From Mariannaea sp. PMI_226 (lineage: Eukaryota; Ascomycota; Sordariomycetes; Hypocreales; Nectriaceae): a DNA stretch of 64,000 nucleotides. Shown in pieces: positions 11,334-22,028 of the stretch. How positions within the stretch are numbered: position 1 is the first letter of the stretch; the number at the start of each line of letters is the position of its first letter. The notes under the pieces were generated by a model that did no database searches, had not been told where the DNA came from, and was given only the letters and a program-made list of their open reading frames with translations. Both the position numbers and the translations under genes were made by a program. The stretch covers positions 186,001 through 250,000 of the forward strand of contig JANFOG010000012.1 of the NCBI GenBank assembly GCA_024336345.1, given 5' to 3'.

Positions 11334-13360
11334 ATGAGCGGCGGCTCCACCGTCGAGCGTATCGATGCTGTCGATGCCTTCGCCCGCACCCTCTACATCC
11401 GTGCCAAACACTCCGGCCTCGCTTTTTCCAATGTAGCCACCGCCGTCCGCCAGCTTCACCTCGCCCTTCGTCACCTACGTGTCGAGGCCTCCGATCCAGA
11501 CTCCCTCCTCAACAACCGGTCGCACTCCTCGTCGCCCGTCTACTCGCGCCAGCTGCAGCCCATGATTGAGGACTGTGACTTCTCCCTTGCCCAGCTGGAG
11601 TCTGTCCTCGACAAATACGGAGATGGCCGGCCCAGTGGTGAAGAGATTGCGAGAGATGAGCGCTTGACCCTGGTGCGCTCGAGGTTGGTCAGCGATAGGA
11701 CAAATGTTGACATGTTTCTCGACACGGTACAACTACATAACCCGGCCAACATGCCTCGCCAGATCGCCGATAATAACCAACCTGGCCTTGAGGGAATCAA
11801 AGACAAAGTCGATCAGATTGCCACAAGACTCTTCCAAAAACGGGATTGCAACTCCATCAGTAATGATGATGAGGATGGCCTGTGGCGTGAATTTAAATCT
11901 GAGCTGGAGAAGGAAGGGTTTGCTCCTCAGGTGTTGCACAAGCACAAGGCATGTTTTGCATCCTTTTTGCCCCATGATGACTTCCAGATGAACAAGTTTG
12001 CTAACTAAGTTTTTCTGCTTTGTAACAGGACGTACTCAGAGCGTACATTCGTGAGATGGAATCTGTCGGTACCATGTCCGATGGTACTTGTCCAACCGTC
12101 CGTGGCTTGCTGGAGCGTGAGACAAGTGGCCAGTTAGCTGCACCTCGCAACATCGCTGGTTTCGATGGGAATGACAAATTCTTTGTCGGGATTAGAGATG
12201 GGAGACAAGTACATGACACTTCACAAGCCAAGGAAGTCATCTCGTCCTCCCCGCAAGATACCATTACTCTCCCAGGAGAGTCAACGGCTCTCATATCTAC
12301 TAATGATCTCATGGCAATGGACAGTATTAGCAATGACATGTCGGCTTTGAGCATCCAAAAGCATCAGCCATATGGTCTCTCACCTCCCACACAGAGATAT
12401 CTTCCCCGAAGCTCCACAGGCTCACTGCCCGGGCCCGAGCTGTCATCGTCGCCAAATTCGTATCTCCTTGGGGCGTCACCCCGATCTATCCCACCTTTAC
12501 CCCCAAATGTAAACGGAAGCGCCGTGCCACCGTACGGAAGCAGCCCTCGGACTTTCTCCCGATTGGGCCCTGACCGATACGGCAAGGAGATCCCTCCTGA
12601 TGCTCAGTGGACGAAGATCAAGCGCACACTCGTCAGCCCCGAAGTTCTCCAACGTGCTGGTGTGCGATACGAAGCTCGTCCTGACTATGTTGCCGTGCTG
12701 GGACGTCTCTCCCGCGAAGAAATCACAGAATATGCTCGCCAAAGCGCTGCAGCCCGTGCCGCTCGTTCCGCACCACAGCTACGTCGTCGCCAAGATCCTC
12801 AGCGGCGAGGGCGTGATCGGTCAAACTCCAAGAGCAGTCGTGATGATAATTACGACTCGGGTGCAGTCACGGACGGTAACTACAGCTCCGAATCCGAATC
12901 CGACGATGGAAAGGGGACTAAGAGCTACCCTTTTATCGTCAACCCTCCCGATAGGGCCAAGGCCTCACCGGCCAGCACCGTCCTGCCCAAGCCCATTCTC
13001 AAGAACAAAAATGAGAACCACGTGCGTTTCGACCCAGAACCGCACGAGGTCGATCCCCGTCGTGACCGCGAACATCGACACCGCAACCGATCACCTTCCC
13101 GTGACCGCCGTCGACATTCCGGCCGCGACGAAGGGGGCGGACGGCGACGATATTCGGACAGCAACGGGGACCGGTATCACGATCGTCACGGGGAGTACTA
13201 CGGGAGTAGCCGACGCCACCACCGGAGCGACAGACGCGGCTCGCGGAGAGACGAGCGGGATCGGCCGCGGAAGAAGGGATGGAGCGAGGCGATTGGCGCG
13301 GTAGGAATTGGTGGCGCCGCAGCTGGTCTGCTGGGTGTGCTCGCCGAGGCTGCGGTGTAA
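11334..13360 (+). CDS. DUF8035-type fungal protein with Arg/Ser/Asp-rich tail
   Basis: Two exons, 11334-11948 and 12029-13360, predicted 648 residues. The intron of 80 nt appears to use a GC donor (AAG|GCATGT), with a perfect GCTAAC branch motif and a TAACAG acceptor. This joins ...LHKHK to DVLRAYIREME in phase 0 as one continuous helix. A GT donor at 11931, also phase 0, would delete six residues and is less consensus-like. The N-terminal ~200 residues are helical and resemble the fungal N-terminal domain of STAND-type and related proteins. A conserved block starting WTKIKRTLVSPEVL (about residue 395) resembles the DUF8035 family. The tail is a low-complexity RD/RH/RS-rich region, then a short Gly/Ala hydrophobic end. 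Function unknown. It converges on the next gene. Confidence 0.75.
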
Positions 13361-13905
13361 AATGCAATCAATGCTTTGGACGTGATGTCATGTCCTGGTT
13401 CATCATCATTATCATCATCAGCATCATCATATGCACAGCAATCTTTCTCACATGTCCTAAGTCTTTTAAACCCTTTTCTTTTGTCTTCAGGAGGGCGTTT
13501 CTTTTGTATTAAATCGGGAAGGGGCAGAAACAGTATCATGTCGGTTCTTGGTATACAGAATGGTCTCAAACCCCCGGAGGGGTTGGGGAACACGGCACCC
13601 CTTTTCATCTACTCTGTGTCTATATGTATTCTGTGGTATTATCGTGTCATCGTGGCCAATTTTTGGGCTCCAAGTAAATAGTTATGTAACGGAATCATGT
13701 ATATTAAAAAAATGGAAACATTGGATAGATCGCTAGTCACCAACTATGGAGTTTTGTGTCTTCCTATGTTGCAAATCTAACATCTACAGATAAATATATA
13801 TATCTATATATATGTGCTTATACGTGAAAGCCTGAGTACTAGAGGCGAATCAATTTCAACGAAAGCTGAGGCGAGTCATACACAGACAAATGCTGCATAT
13901 GTAAC
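13361..13905. other. Convergent 3' spacer with simple repeats
   Basis: Spacer between two converging stop codons. It holds an imperfect CAT triplet run at 13401-13430 and a TA-rich microsatellite at 13794-13813, and is otherwise AT-rich 3' UTR-like sequence. No gene seen. Confidence 0.5.
13401..13430 (+). repeat. CAT/ATC triplet microsatellite
   Basis: Ten near-perfect trinucleotide units in the probable 3' UTR of the DUF8035-type gene, just after its stop codon. Read directly from the sequence. Confidence 0.85.
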
Positions 13906-16164
13906 CTAATACTTCATCTCTTGATACAAAGTTGCCCACCACTCATGCCCGGAAGCATCGTTGAGGGAGGGAGCGAGGCCAGAAGTCCTTGGTCTGGCAA
14001 GGGGTTTGCGTACGAACCGCTGAACATTAAGCTGCCGGGCTTGGGGCCACTCAAATCCGGGATCGTGGGGGCCTGGTTGCCCCGCGGCCACTTTCGATTC
14101 GACTGCCTTGCCGCCTAGCGGTTGCGGTAGTGTGAGGCTTCGTTGTAGGAAAACGTAGGAATTTTCTTCAAACTCTGGGCGCGTAATGATCATCCTACCC
14201 TGAGCAGTGCGGTACTGGACGGCGCGGGGGAAGAACTCCCCAAATTCCGCAATAAGATCTGGAATCTGGACTGACATGAAGGTCTTTTCGCGTGCCATTT
14301 TACTGCTAGAAGCCCCATCGAGGAGGGCGACGAACCAGTTTCTGATGCTCCACCGCACGTATTCCTTCTTCAGCTCGATTTGCTTTCGTTGATATGTGTG
14401 TTCGGTCACTTCCCGCAGGATCTCGTCCTCGACAAGGTTGCGATATTCCTCTTCAAGGCGACGGTAGTATGGCACAGCTTCGTTACGAATGACGTCGATA
14501 GCAGTACCATACGATCGATGGAAAATCAGAGCTTTGATGAACACATTGTAGTCCTCGAAAGTAGGCTGGATATTAAACGGTTCCTGCGTCATAATGTTCC
14601 ATACTTCGAGAATATCTTTCGAGCTGACCATAAATCCTGGTTCACCACTGTGGAGGCGACGCATTGTTCGAAAAGGTTTTGAAGCGCTCACATAGGCCCA
14701 TTGGAGCATGTTTGACCATGCTTTATGGGGAATGGGAATGTCCCACTTGTACGACGACCATACAAGAAGTTTGAGGCCAGCCCTGATTCGGGACATGCTC
14801 CCAAAAGTCTCGACGATGGCGTACAAGAACCGTTCGGTGGGTTCTCGAGGATTTCCTGGGCGAAAATATTTACCTCCCCAGACGTTGATTTGACCTGTCT
14901 TCCGGTCCTCCTTGTATCTCAGGCGGAAGCCTCGCCAGAGAATGTTTCCCCTGATGGGAATGACCGAACTTCCTCTCGCAAACGCCATCATGCTGGCGCA
15001 TTTGTACTCTTCGTTGACAAGCAGACCGTAGGCCTTTGCACGGTCCCAATGGATCCGAATACGTCTTTTATTACGAATGCTCATGCGAAGATCCTGGGCC
15101 ACACGGCGTCGGTTACGATTGAACGGTTCTCTCAAGAGAGCTCCCATGCTGTGTCGCATGCGCTCTAATCTGTTGAACCTGGGTGTAGGGGTCGAATGCC
15201 GATTGTATAATTGGCGGGCTAAAACGGCCACTCGAGAACGATCGAACTGGTAGTAAGCTGGGTCAAGAAGAAAATGTGCTTTTGTGAACTCGGTCCAAGT
15301 AGCCGTGGTACGGCTTTCGGCCATGCCATCGCTGGCAGATGCCCCGAAAAAGTAGAGAACAGCATTTGAATCGGAAGCAGCTCCCGCAATACGAATAAAA
15401 ATCTCGTAGTCTTGGATGAGCAACTTACGCCCGGTACGACGGCGAGCGCTGAGAAGAATCTGCGCAGATTCAAGGAGGAGACGGTTGCTGACTCTGACTC
15501 CGAACCTATCTACGAGCTTGGCTGTCTCATTGTGCTGTGTTTGGCCCCGTGTAATGTTTAGGTCATAGGCTATGTCTTGGCTGGGGTTTGCGATGGGATC
15601 AACCCAGCGAAGGATTTCTGAGAAAGTCTCAACAGGAAGCTCACCCAGTTCATCAAAGACCGAGTCGAAGGGCTTGCTCTCTCCTAGAATTTTCACCCAT
15701 TCTACAAAGTAGGGTAATATTCGAGGCACATCGCGAAACTGGATGGCTCGAAGCAGACGGTCAAGGGGCGACAAATCGGCTCCGTCGCCGGCGATTGTTG
15801 AATCTGGGAACCATGACACAAGACTTGAGTCTTGTAATAGTGGCGGAAGCGTCCGAGTTGGAGAAGACGAAGTTGGCAATGCATCACTGCTTGAGTCAAT
15901 ACTGCTCGAGCTTGAGCTCATGCCCATGGGAGTTGCCCATCGTCTCTGACCCACAGCGGGTAGTGGTCTTATCGGTGGGTCGGAAGTCGGTCGTCGTGAC
16001 TGCGGTAGCGCAGTGCTGGTGGTAATTGCGGGTGGAGAAGCTGTGAGACGGGCGAGGCGAGATCCTCGCCAAAGGATTCGTCCGTGAGGCATTGCACAAT
16101 GGTGGACGTCATGGGAGATGGTGATGGGAGGAAAAGATCGAGGGGGAAGAAGAAGCCGGGACAA
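13906..16164 (-). CDS. Probable mitochondrial expression factor (tentative Aep2/ATP13- or PPR-like)
   Basis: A single open frame of 752 residues. The first Met is at 16164; a second Met at residue 25 (16092) is followed by an Arg-rich, acid-free stretch (MPHGRILWRGSRLARL) that looks like a better mitochondrial presequence, so translation may start there. The body is helical, basic and rich in Arg and aromatic residues, with segments such as ILEVWNIMTQEP and EDYNVFIKALIF that resemble helical-repeat (PPR-like) units of mitochondrial translation activators. The match to the ATPase-expression family is a recollection of the family pattern, not a clear motif. It shares a short divergent promoter with LSM3. 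No catalytic motif was found. Confidence 0.6.
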   Translation of the reverse strand: MSRLLLPPRSFPPITISHDVHHCAMPHGRILWRGSRLARLTASPPAITTSTALPQSRRPTSDPPIRPLPAVGQRRWATPMGMSSSSSSIDSSSDALPTSSSPTRTLPPLLQDSSLVSWFPDSTIAGDGADLSPLDRLLRAIQFRDVPRILPYFVEWVKILGESKPFDSVFDELGELPVETFSEILRWVDPIANPSQDIAYDLNITRGQTQHNETAKLVDRFGVRVSNRLLLESAQILLSARRRTGRKLLIQDYEIFIRIAGAASDSNAVLYFFGASASDGMAESRTTATWTEFTKAHFLLDPAYYQFDRSRVAVLARQLYNRHSTPTPRFNRLERMRHSMGALLREPFNRNRRRVAQDLRMSIRNKRRIRIHWDRAKAYGLLVNEEYKCASMMAFARGSSVIPIRGNILWRGFRLRYKEDRKTGQINVWGGKYFRPGNPREPTERFLYAIVETFGSMSRIRAGLKLLVWSSYKWDIPIPHKAWSNMLQWAYVSASKPFRTMRRLHSGEPGFMVSSKDILEVWNIMTQEPFNIQPTFEDYNVFIKALIFHRSYGTAIDVIRNEAVPYYRRLEEEYRNLVEDEILREVTEHTYQRKQIELKKEYVRWSIRNWFVALLDGASSSKMAREKTFMSVQIPDLIAEFGEFFPRAVQYRTAQGRMIITRPEFEENSYVFLQRSLTLPQPLGGKAVESKVAAGQPGPHDPGFEWPQARQLNVQRFVRKPLARPRTSGLAPSLNDASGHEWWATLYQEMKY

Positions 16165-16518
16165 ATGCCGCGGTTGGAGAAATGGAACAGAGCAGCCAAT
16201 TTTTATTTACCCCCTCTCTCCTATTGTGCAACCCCCCAATTGAGACACCTTGGGCACAGTATGGGTTGGAGAAAGATCGGATAGCAGGGTAATTGTGGGG
16301 TAATCTCATTCATTAATCTCATATTTCACTGTGAGGTTGCTGCCCCGCTTCCCGCATTTCCTAGAGCTCTGCAGCCGAGGATTTTCCATCATGCCGCAAT
16401 CGCCTTTTGCATCGAATCCACGAATGCCCTATTGACCACACTCGCCACGAACCCTTGACACTTGCCCTTTGTCAAGGCCTCGCCTGAAGGATACATCAAG
16501 TTACTCATAATCCACACC
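16165..16518. promoter_or_regulatory. Shared divergent promoter, mitochondrial-type gene (-) and LSM3 (+)
   Basis: Only 354 bp (426 bp if the downstream Met of the minus gene is used) separate two divergent start codons. A 15-codon uORF at 16391-16435 lies on the LSM3 side. Confidence 0.55.
16391..16435 (+). other. Possible uORF in the LSM3 leader
   Basis: ATG to TGA in 15 codons, ending 83 nt before the LSM3 ATG and in a different frame. Whether it lies in the mRNA depends on the unmapped transcription start. Confidence 0.3.
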
Positions 16519-17005
16519 ATGGCAGACGCAGCAGAGGAGTCCAATCTCGTTTCGGAGCCTCTCGATCTTGTGAGGCTTCTGCTCAACGAAGTTGTCTTCG
16601 TCAAGCTTCGAGGAGACCGTGAGCTCAAAGGCAAGCTGCACGTGAGTCATACCTGGTCGCAAACCGGAGTATAGAGACCTGTTGGGTGCTAATTCTCATT
16701 TAGGCATATGACAGCCACTGCAACCTGGTGTTGGGAGAGGTAGAAGAGACTATCTACACCGTGGATGAGGATGATGAGGATGACGAGGTCAAGGTAAGCC
16801 AAGTCGTCTAATAATGAGAGCGAACGGGAGACTTGCTGACACTCGATTTAGACTGTTAGCAGAAAATCGGAGATGCTGTTTGTGAGAGGTGAGTGACGAT
16901 GCGTTGCTTATTATTTCCTTTTCCTTTTCTTCTTTTCGCTTCTAGTTACTGATTCGTTGTATAGGCGATAGTGTTGTCCTCATTTCTCCGCAGGTCCCAT
17001 TTTAG
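16519..17005 (+). CDS. lsm3: U6 snRNA-associated Sm-like protein LSm3
   Basis: Four exons: 16519-16641, 16704-16793, 16852-16888 and 16965-17005, giving 96 residues, the usual size for this family. Introns are 62, 58 and 76 nt with donors GTGAGT, GTAAGC and GTGAGT, in phases 0, 0 and 1. LSm3 is a core subunit of both the nuclear Lsm2-8 ring, which binds the U6 snRNA 3' end, and the cytoplasmic Lsm1-7 ring of mRNA decay. The Sm1 motif is spread over exons 1-2 and includes [17 protein letters not shown]. The Sm2 motif [14 protein letters not shown] spans exons 3-4. An acidic loop (DEDDEDDE) lies between them, typical of LSm3. It lies directly upstream of the GTPBP1-like gene on the same strand. 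Confidence 0.95.
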
Positions 17006-17843
17006 AGCACTGGATATGCGGTATGAAGGCTTCATACTGTGCAACTCTGCTAATATGTCTGCTGGGCATGCGCTGTCATGACCTAGCTTTGAGAGCTTGC
17101 AGCCGTGCAATGGGGAAGTGACAATAGTCGCCAGCCAAGTCTGATGATTCTTACTCAACATGCAACCAAGACGCAAGCATTCGGGCTGTCCTTGGGATAA
17201 GTTGCCCACTTCACAACGGGCACTGGCAATGGTGGGTGAATCGACTGCAGAATGAATGTAGGAGCTCCAAGAAGGAGCTTTAGGGAAGCACTTTACGTGA
17301 ACACGAGATCACCGAAATAGAACAAAACCGGCTACCTTCCCCAAGCTGACTTTGGTTTCAAGCAGGACCCTGGTCAATTCTGATGACTGAGTGACGTGAA
17401 TGTGCCATGGACCTAATGAGCGTCCAAGCCTCATTGGTCTTTGTTCAATTTAGCTGACTGTGAAATCGCACTGTGACATGGCTCAGATATGCTATGTATA
17501 GCCATTATTCTACGGCATCCAATACTGACCCCGGTATATGCATTATGCGCCAAAGTCCCGAAAATCGTAGGGGACTGGGGGTGGATCTGCTTTATCGATA
17601 ACAGGGGGAGTTGGTGACTAACACCCCACGCGTGTAATTCCAAGTGCATGCCTTCCTACCTTAGGTGGCAGCTTCCTCGGGACCTCTCATGTTGATGACT
17701 CTTGTCATGACAAGAAACAGTCACACGGTGAGAGCAGAAGGCCAGAGGCGCAGCGACTCTCAGGCATCCACCCTTCAGTATATATTTCATCCTAATCACA
17801 CCTCTTACTCTTGATTCTATCGTTTCTCTCTATTAACACTCCA
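17006..17843. other. Spacer between LSM3 and the GTPBP1-like gene
   Basis: LSM3 3' UTR and promoter of the GTPase. A CT-rich stretch at about 17780-17835 immediately precedes the uORFs and is a plausible transcription start zone. No other gene or repeat seen. Confidence 0.5.
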
Positions 17844-17923
17844 ATGATCGATCGAATACCTCGGATCCATTTATGAGGAGACGGACCCGCATGACCTCAT
17901 CGTCTTCGGAGCTATCATCTTGA
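17844..17923 (+). promoter_or_regulatory. Two overlapping uORFs before the GTPBP1-like start codon
   Basis: uORF1 (17844-17876) has ten codons plus TGA. uORF2 (17873-17923) has sixteen codons plus TGA. The stop of uORF1 and the start of uORF2 overlap in ATGA, and uORF2 ends two bases before the main ATG at 17926. All three are in different arrangements that would force reinitiation or leaky scanning. Geometry is read directly; presence in the mRNA is inferred from the CT-rich zone upstream. Confidence 0.45.
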
Positions 17924-17925
17924 TC

Positions 17926-20061
17926 ATGTCTGGCCGCCCTATGAAAGCGTTAGCGCACGAGAAGCGCAAAGGAGAGTCGGTATGTTTGGGTTTATCATTG
18001 TCATGATACCTGAATAAGCTGACAATGTCGCTTAGGCCTTGAGCGACTTCACCGAGTATGTTGAACAGCAGCAAAACCTACGATACCCGACATCAAGAAC
18101 TAGTGGCGCCGCAGGCGCCTCCACCTCAGCTGATGCCAACGACCAGCACCATGCCGAGCTCGATGAACTCTTCGACAACCTTGACCTTGGCGACTCTGCG
18201 CCTCGTATACCCCTAAAGGAAGTGCTATTGGGGTCTGATGACGATTCCCTGAAGCAACTCGCAGACATAGTCGCCGACCGCCTTGAGGAGGGGTACGGTG
18301 AGACCGTCTTTGAAATCGGGTACGAGAATAATGGCGACTCAATGAAGTTGCTTCTGAACGAATGGAATCACGCATATGAGAGACTGGAACTTGCCGCAAA
18401 GCAAGTGCGAGCCGATTGCGATCTACTCTTGACCAAGAACGTGGGAGGTGACAAGGAGGCCCTCAGCACGACTGAAAAGCCCTCAAAGGATAAGAGCTGT
18501 AGCGGCAAGATTCTGATCCGCCAAAATCCTGCCAAGAATGAAGATGTTATCGAAACCCGAATAGCTGTAGTAGGAAATGGTGAGAGCCGAAACGGATGCG
18601 TTGCACATTTTCGACGTATACTGACAGCAGACTAGTTGATGCTGGAAAAAGTTCTATGCTAGGAGTCCTAGTCAAGGGCGACCTTGACGACGGTAGAGGC
18701 AAGGCTCGAGTCAACCTGTTCCGACACAAGCATGAAATCGAAACCGGGCGAACTAGCTCCGTCGGCATGGAGATTATGGGGTTCGATACCAAGGGAAATG
18801 TAATCCATTCTGATACTCCCGGGCGTAAGTCTCTTGCTATATACCCTCGATGATTCCGTTTGAACTCACAATTCACCACAGGAAAACTCTCATGGGAGGA
18901 TATTGGCAAGCGAAGCGCCAAAGTCATTACCTTCACTGACCTAGCAGGCCATGAGAAGTACCTCCGAACCACGGTCTTTGGTCTCCTCTCTAGCAGCCCT
19001 AACTACTGCTTGCTTATGGTTGCAGCTAACAATGGACTTATTGGTATGAGTAAAGAGCACTTGGGCATCGCCCTCGCGCTCAATGTCCCCGTCATGGTTG
19101 TGGTGACAAAGATCGATATCTGCCCTCCAAATATTCTCGAGGAGACCATCACGCAGATTACCAAGATTATGAAGAGCCCAGGGGCACGAAAGATCCCAAC
19201 CTTCATAAAGAATCGTGAGGAATGTATCAATACGGCAACTCAGTTCGTTAGCCAGCGCATCTGCCCCGTTTTCCTGGTTTCCAACGTCACCGGCGAGAAT
19301 CTGGACCTTGTGCGGACTTTCTTGAACATTCTTCCACATCATGGACGATACAACTCGGATGCGCCATTTGAATTCCATATTAACGATACTTTCTCGGTGC
19401 CATTCACTGGAACTGTCGTCTCAGGCATTGTCAAAGCGGGAGTCATTCACGAGGGCGACAATGTCCTCATTGGTCCCGATTCCCTAGGACAGTTCACGCC
19501 TACAGCCATCCGCTCCATTGAACGCAAGAGGATACGAGTACCGGCCGCTTCAGCAGGACAGTCGGCTTCCTTTGCATTGAAGAAGGTCAAGAGAAAGGAT
19601 GTAAGAAAAGGAATGGTCGTCTTGCCCAAGATTGAGGGTCAGCCGGCTCCAAAGGTGCATCGTGAATTCATTGCTGAAGGTAAGCCACCTGACCACCACA
19701 TCTTTAATTTACATATTTCTAAACATCCATCCCAGTTCTCATCTTGTCGCATGCTACCACCATCAAGACTAAGTATCAGGCAATGCTGCACGTTGGACCT
19801 GTCTCTCAGACATGCGCAATCATCGACATCGACCGCGAACTCATCCGTACAGGTGACCGCGCCACCGTGGCCTTCCGCTTCACCCAGCGCCCCGAGTATC
19901 TTGCACCAGGCGACCGTCTGCTCTTCCGGGAGGGCCGTACAAAGGGCCTCGGAATCGTCAAGGCAATTGGCTACGATCCAGAGCATCCGCTAATGTCCAA
20001 GGCTCCAGACAAAGGGGAAGGTCAGCAGAAGCCCCAGCAGGAGGTGAAAGTTGGAGCGTGA
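17926..20061 (+). CDS. GTPBP1/GTPBP2-like translational GTPase
   Basis: Five exons: 17926-17979, 18036-18579, 18636-18824, 18882-19679 and 19736-20061, predicted 636 residues. Introns are 56, 56, 57 and 56 nt. The protein has an extended N-terminal domain, then an EF1A-like G domain: G1 GNVDAGKS (about 198-205, split by intron 2), G3 DLAGHEKY (282-289), G4 TKID (338-341), and a G5-like SNVTG further on. Two beta-barrel domains follow. GTPBP1 proteins are eEF1A/eRF3-related; the animal proteins deliver aminoacyl-tRNA and assist exosome-linked mRNA turnover, acting in the cytoplasm. The start [16 protein letters not shown] is the first in-frame Met after a stop. The C terminus is Lys/Gln-rich. 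Convergent with the Zn2Cys6 gene, 250 bp apart. Confidence 0.88.
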
Positions 20062-20311
20062 ATGGGAAGCTGCTATTTCCAAGCCCTTTTTCCGTCCCCT
20101 TCAGTTTTTTTTTCTTTTTGTTTTCTCTTTTTGGGGTTTCAACTGCCAAAGGAGTAGGTTGGATGGAGTCAGTTGGAAATTAATTTTGAGAGTGACGATA
20201 CCATCCAAGATTTTGGTTTTTGATGGCGACATGGGCGTTTAGGATTGTGCTCCACTTGTATTTCTTGACAGGAGGTGTTTTTTTTTTTCATCTCCCGAGA
20301 AATAATGACTC

Positions 20312-22028
20312 TCATTCGATATTGGTATCGTTTCCTACAACTAGCTCCATTCTTCGATTCAGATTATCCGTTCGCTTGGGTCTCAAGCTGTGTCTCTCCC
20401 ACTGCGCTAACATTATCGTGTCTGCGCCCATAAATTGTGTGCCTATGTCCTTCCCATTGTCGAGTTGCTTGCGGAAGAACATAGACCTTGGGAACTCCAA
20501 AAGCTCCATGATCACAGCATCGTCCGGACACTCCCTATCCATGTATATGCAGATGGCCTTGCCCTCGATCTTTGCTCTCTGGGAAAGCCACCACCGGGGA
20601 AATCGCGTCAGCATAGCGTACCAGTAGGCGAGCAGCAGCATCGCCGGTTTGTCCTTTATCTCGAGCAGAGTTCGAAAGCGAATGTCCAGCTGGCTTGTGA
20701 ATGAGAGGTATTCGATCAACCTTTCCTCGTCTGGTTCGCGCGGGAGTAGTTGCCCGACAATGGAGGCCGCGATGTGGTACGGGTTTGACACTGGCGTGGA
20801 GTTTGTGAGGTTGCAGAGCGGGTAGAACAGCGCAGGGAGAGCTGTGGCAGGGATCGGGGCAAGGCCATTTGGTGCGGACAACTTTCGGTGGTCCAGGATG
20901 AGAGGGTGGAAGATGCTCTCCGGCCGCGAAGGGTCGGTAATGGGCCAGACGGCACGCTTGCCGTCACTCATCCTCAGCCAGTCCAGGTCCGTCAGGTCGG
21001 GGCTTTTCAGGGGCCAGGCATCCTGCGGCGAGATGGAGTCTACGAAGGCGAAGGCGGCGGAACCCAAGGTCGCGGCGGCAGCCCAGAGGGCATCGCGATG
21101 AGTTCCGCTTAGGGCATCCGGGTCGGTTCTAGAAGCATGGGAGAGGTTGCGATGGAAGAGGGCAGTGCCGTGGTACCAGTGAAAGGCGAGGGAGGAACGG
21201 TGAGCGGCGGTTGACGTGGATGGTGAGAGGAATGTGTCATGGAGAAGAGAGAAGGCAAGGAAGATGTGAAGCAGATATGGTTCCTTGTATGATGTTAGTC
21301 GAAATTGCTCAGCCTAGTCCTTGCCAATGTATCAAGATAAAAGGCCTATCATGAGTATAACAAGGGGGGTAGCAAAAGTGTTAGGGAAAAGATTGTCAAA
21401 TCACATACCGTAGACCCCAAACCCATAGCGCCCTCGGTGTACACATGCCTTGTGCTCGCCGTCCCCAGCGTAAACATGGATCTGTGCCGAAACCTTTCCA
21501 GGACCGCAAAGTCCGGAGGACTCAGCTCGTACAGGCCGCCGGGCCCATCGGCGACGGGACCCGCCAGCGGGATGCGGAAGCCCGGGCTCGGCGGTGGGAG
21601 GCCCCAGTTTGGGTTCGGCCGGGGAATGACCATGTCCAGCGAGATCTTGAGCGTGCTTGCGCCGCCGGCCCCGGAGGACAGCTGGAGGTTGGGAATGGTG
21701 CGGGTGTAGTTGCACACGTAGCCGGACTTGAGGCAGCGGTTACATGTTGGCTTTGTCTCGTCGCACTTTGGACAGAGGATTAGTTTCTGTGTTTCAGAGA
21801 CTTTGTTATATACATCCGAGAGAGAGAGAGAGAATGAGTGTGTGGGGGAGGGTGGGGGGTTGTAGTATGGATAAACAGAATATCCAATATCTAGATTAAG
21901 TGAGTAAAGCAGAGCAGTTGGTTTACCTTGACGCTCCGGAGTTTACAGTTGCCGCAACCAAGCCGGGACTTGCGGTGGGCCTTCCTCTGGCGCACAGGGA
22001 GGGACTTCTTTACTTGGTCGTCAGGCAT
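20312..22028 (-). CDS. Zn2Cys6 fungal transcription factor
   Basis: Three exons read on the minus strand: 22028-21927, 21765-21409 and 21283-20312, predicted 476 residues. The cluster is C25-X2-C28-X6-C35-X6-C42-X2-C45-X6-C52 and binds two zinc ions to contact CGG-type DNA half-sites. It is preceded by a basic run (RQRKAHRKSRLG). Intron 1 (161 nt) falls exactly before the third Cys. Intron 2 (125 nt) has donor GTATGT and a GACTAAC branch 11 nt from its acceptor. The C-terminal part starting EPYLLHIFLAFSLLHD is typical of the fungal-specific regulators of the Upc2/sterol-uptake-control type. Target genes cannot be read from the sequence. A GA/CT run lies in intron 1 (21819-21832). Confidence 0.88.

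Noticed and set aside
10802..11569. 255-codon plus-strand open frame overlapping the DUF8035-type start
   Set aside because: It starts from a non-ATG codon, is Pro/Leu/Ser-rich because of the CT-rich leader, and overlaps the real gene in another frame.
11931..12028. Alternative GT-AG intron in the DUF8035-type gene
   Set aside because: Its donor GTGTTG is weak and it would delete six residues from a continuous helix; kept as a possible minor isoform rather than the main model.
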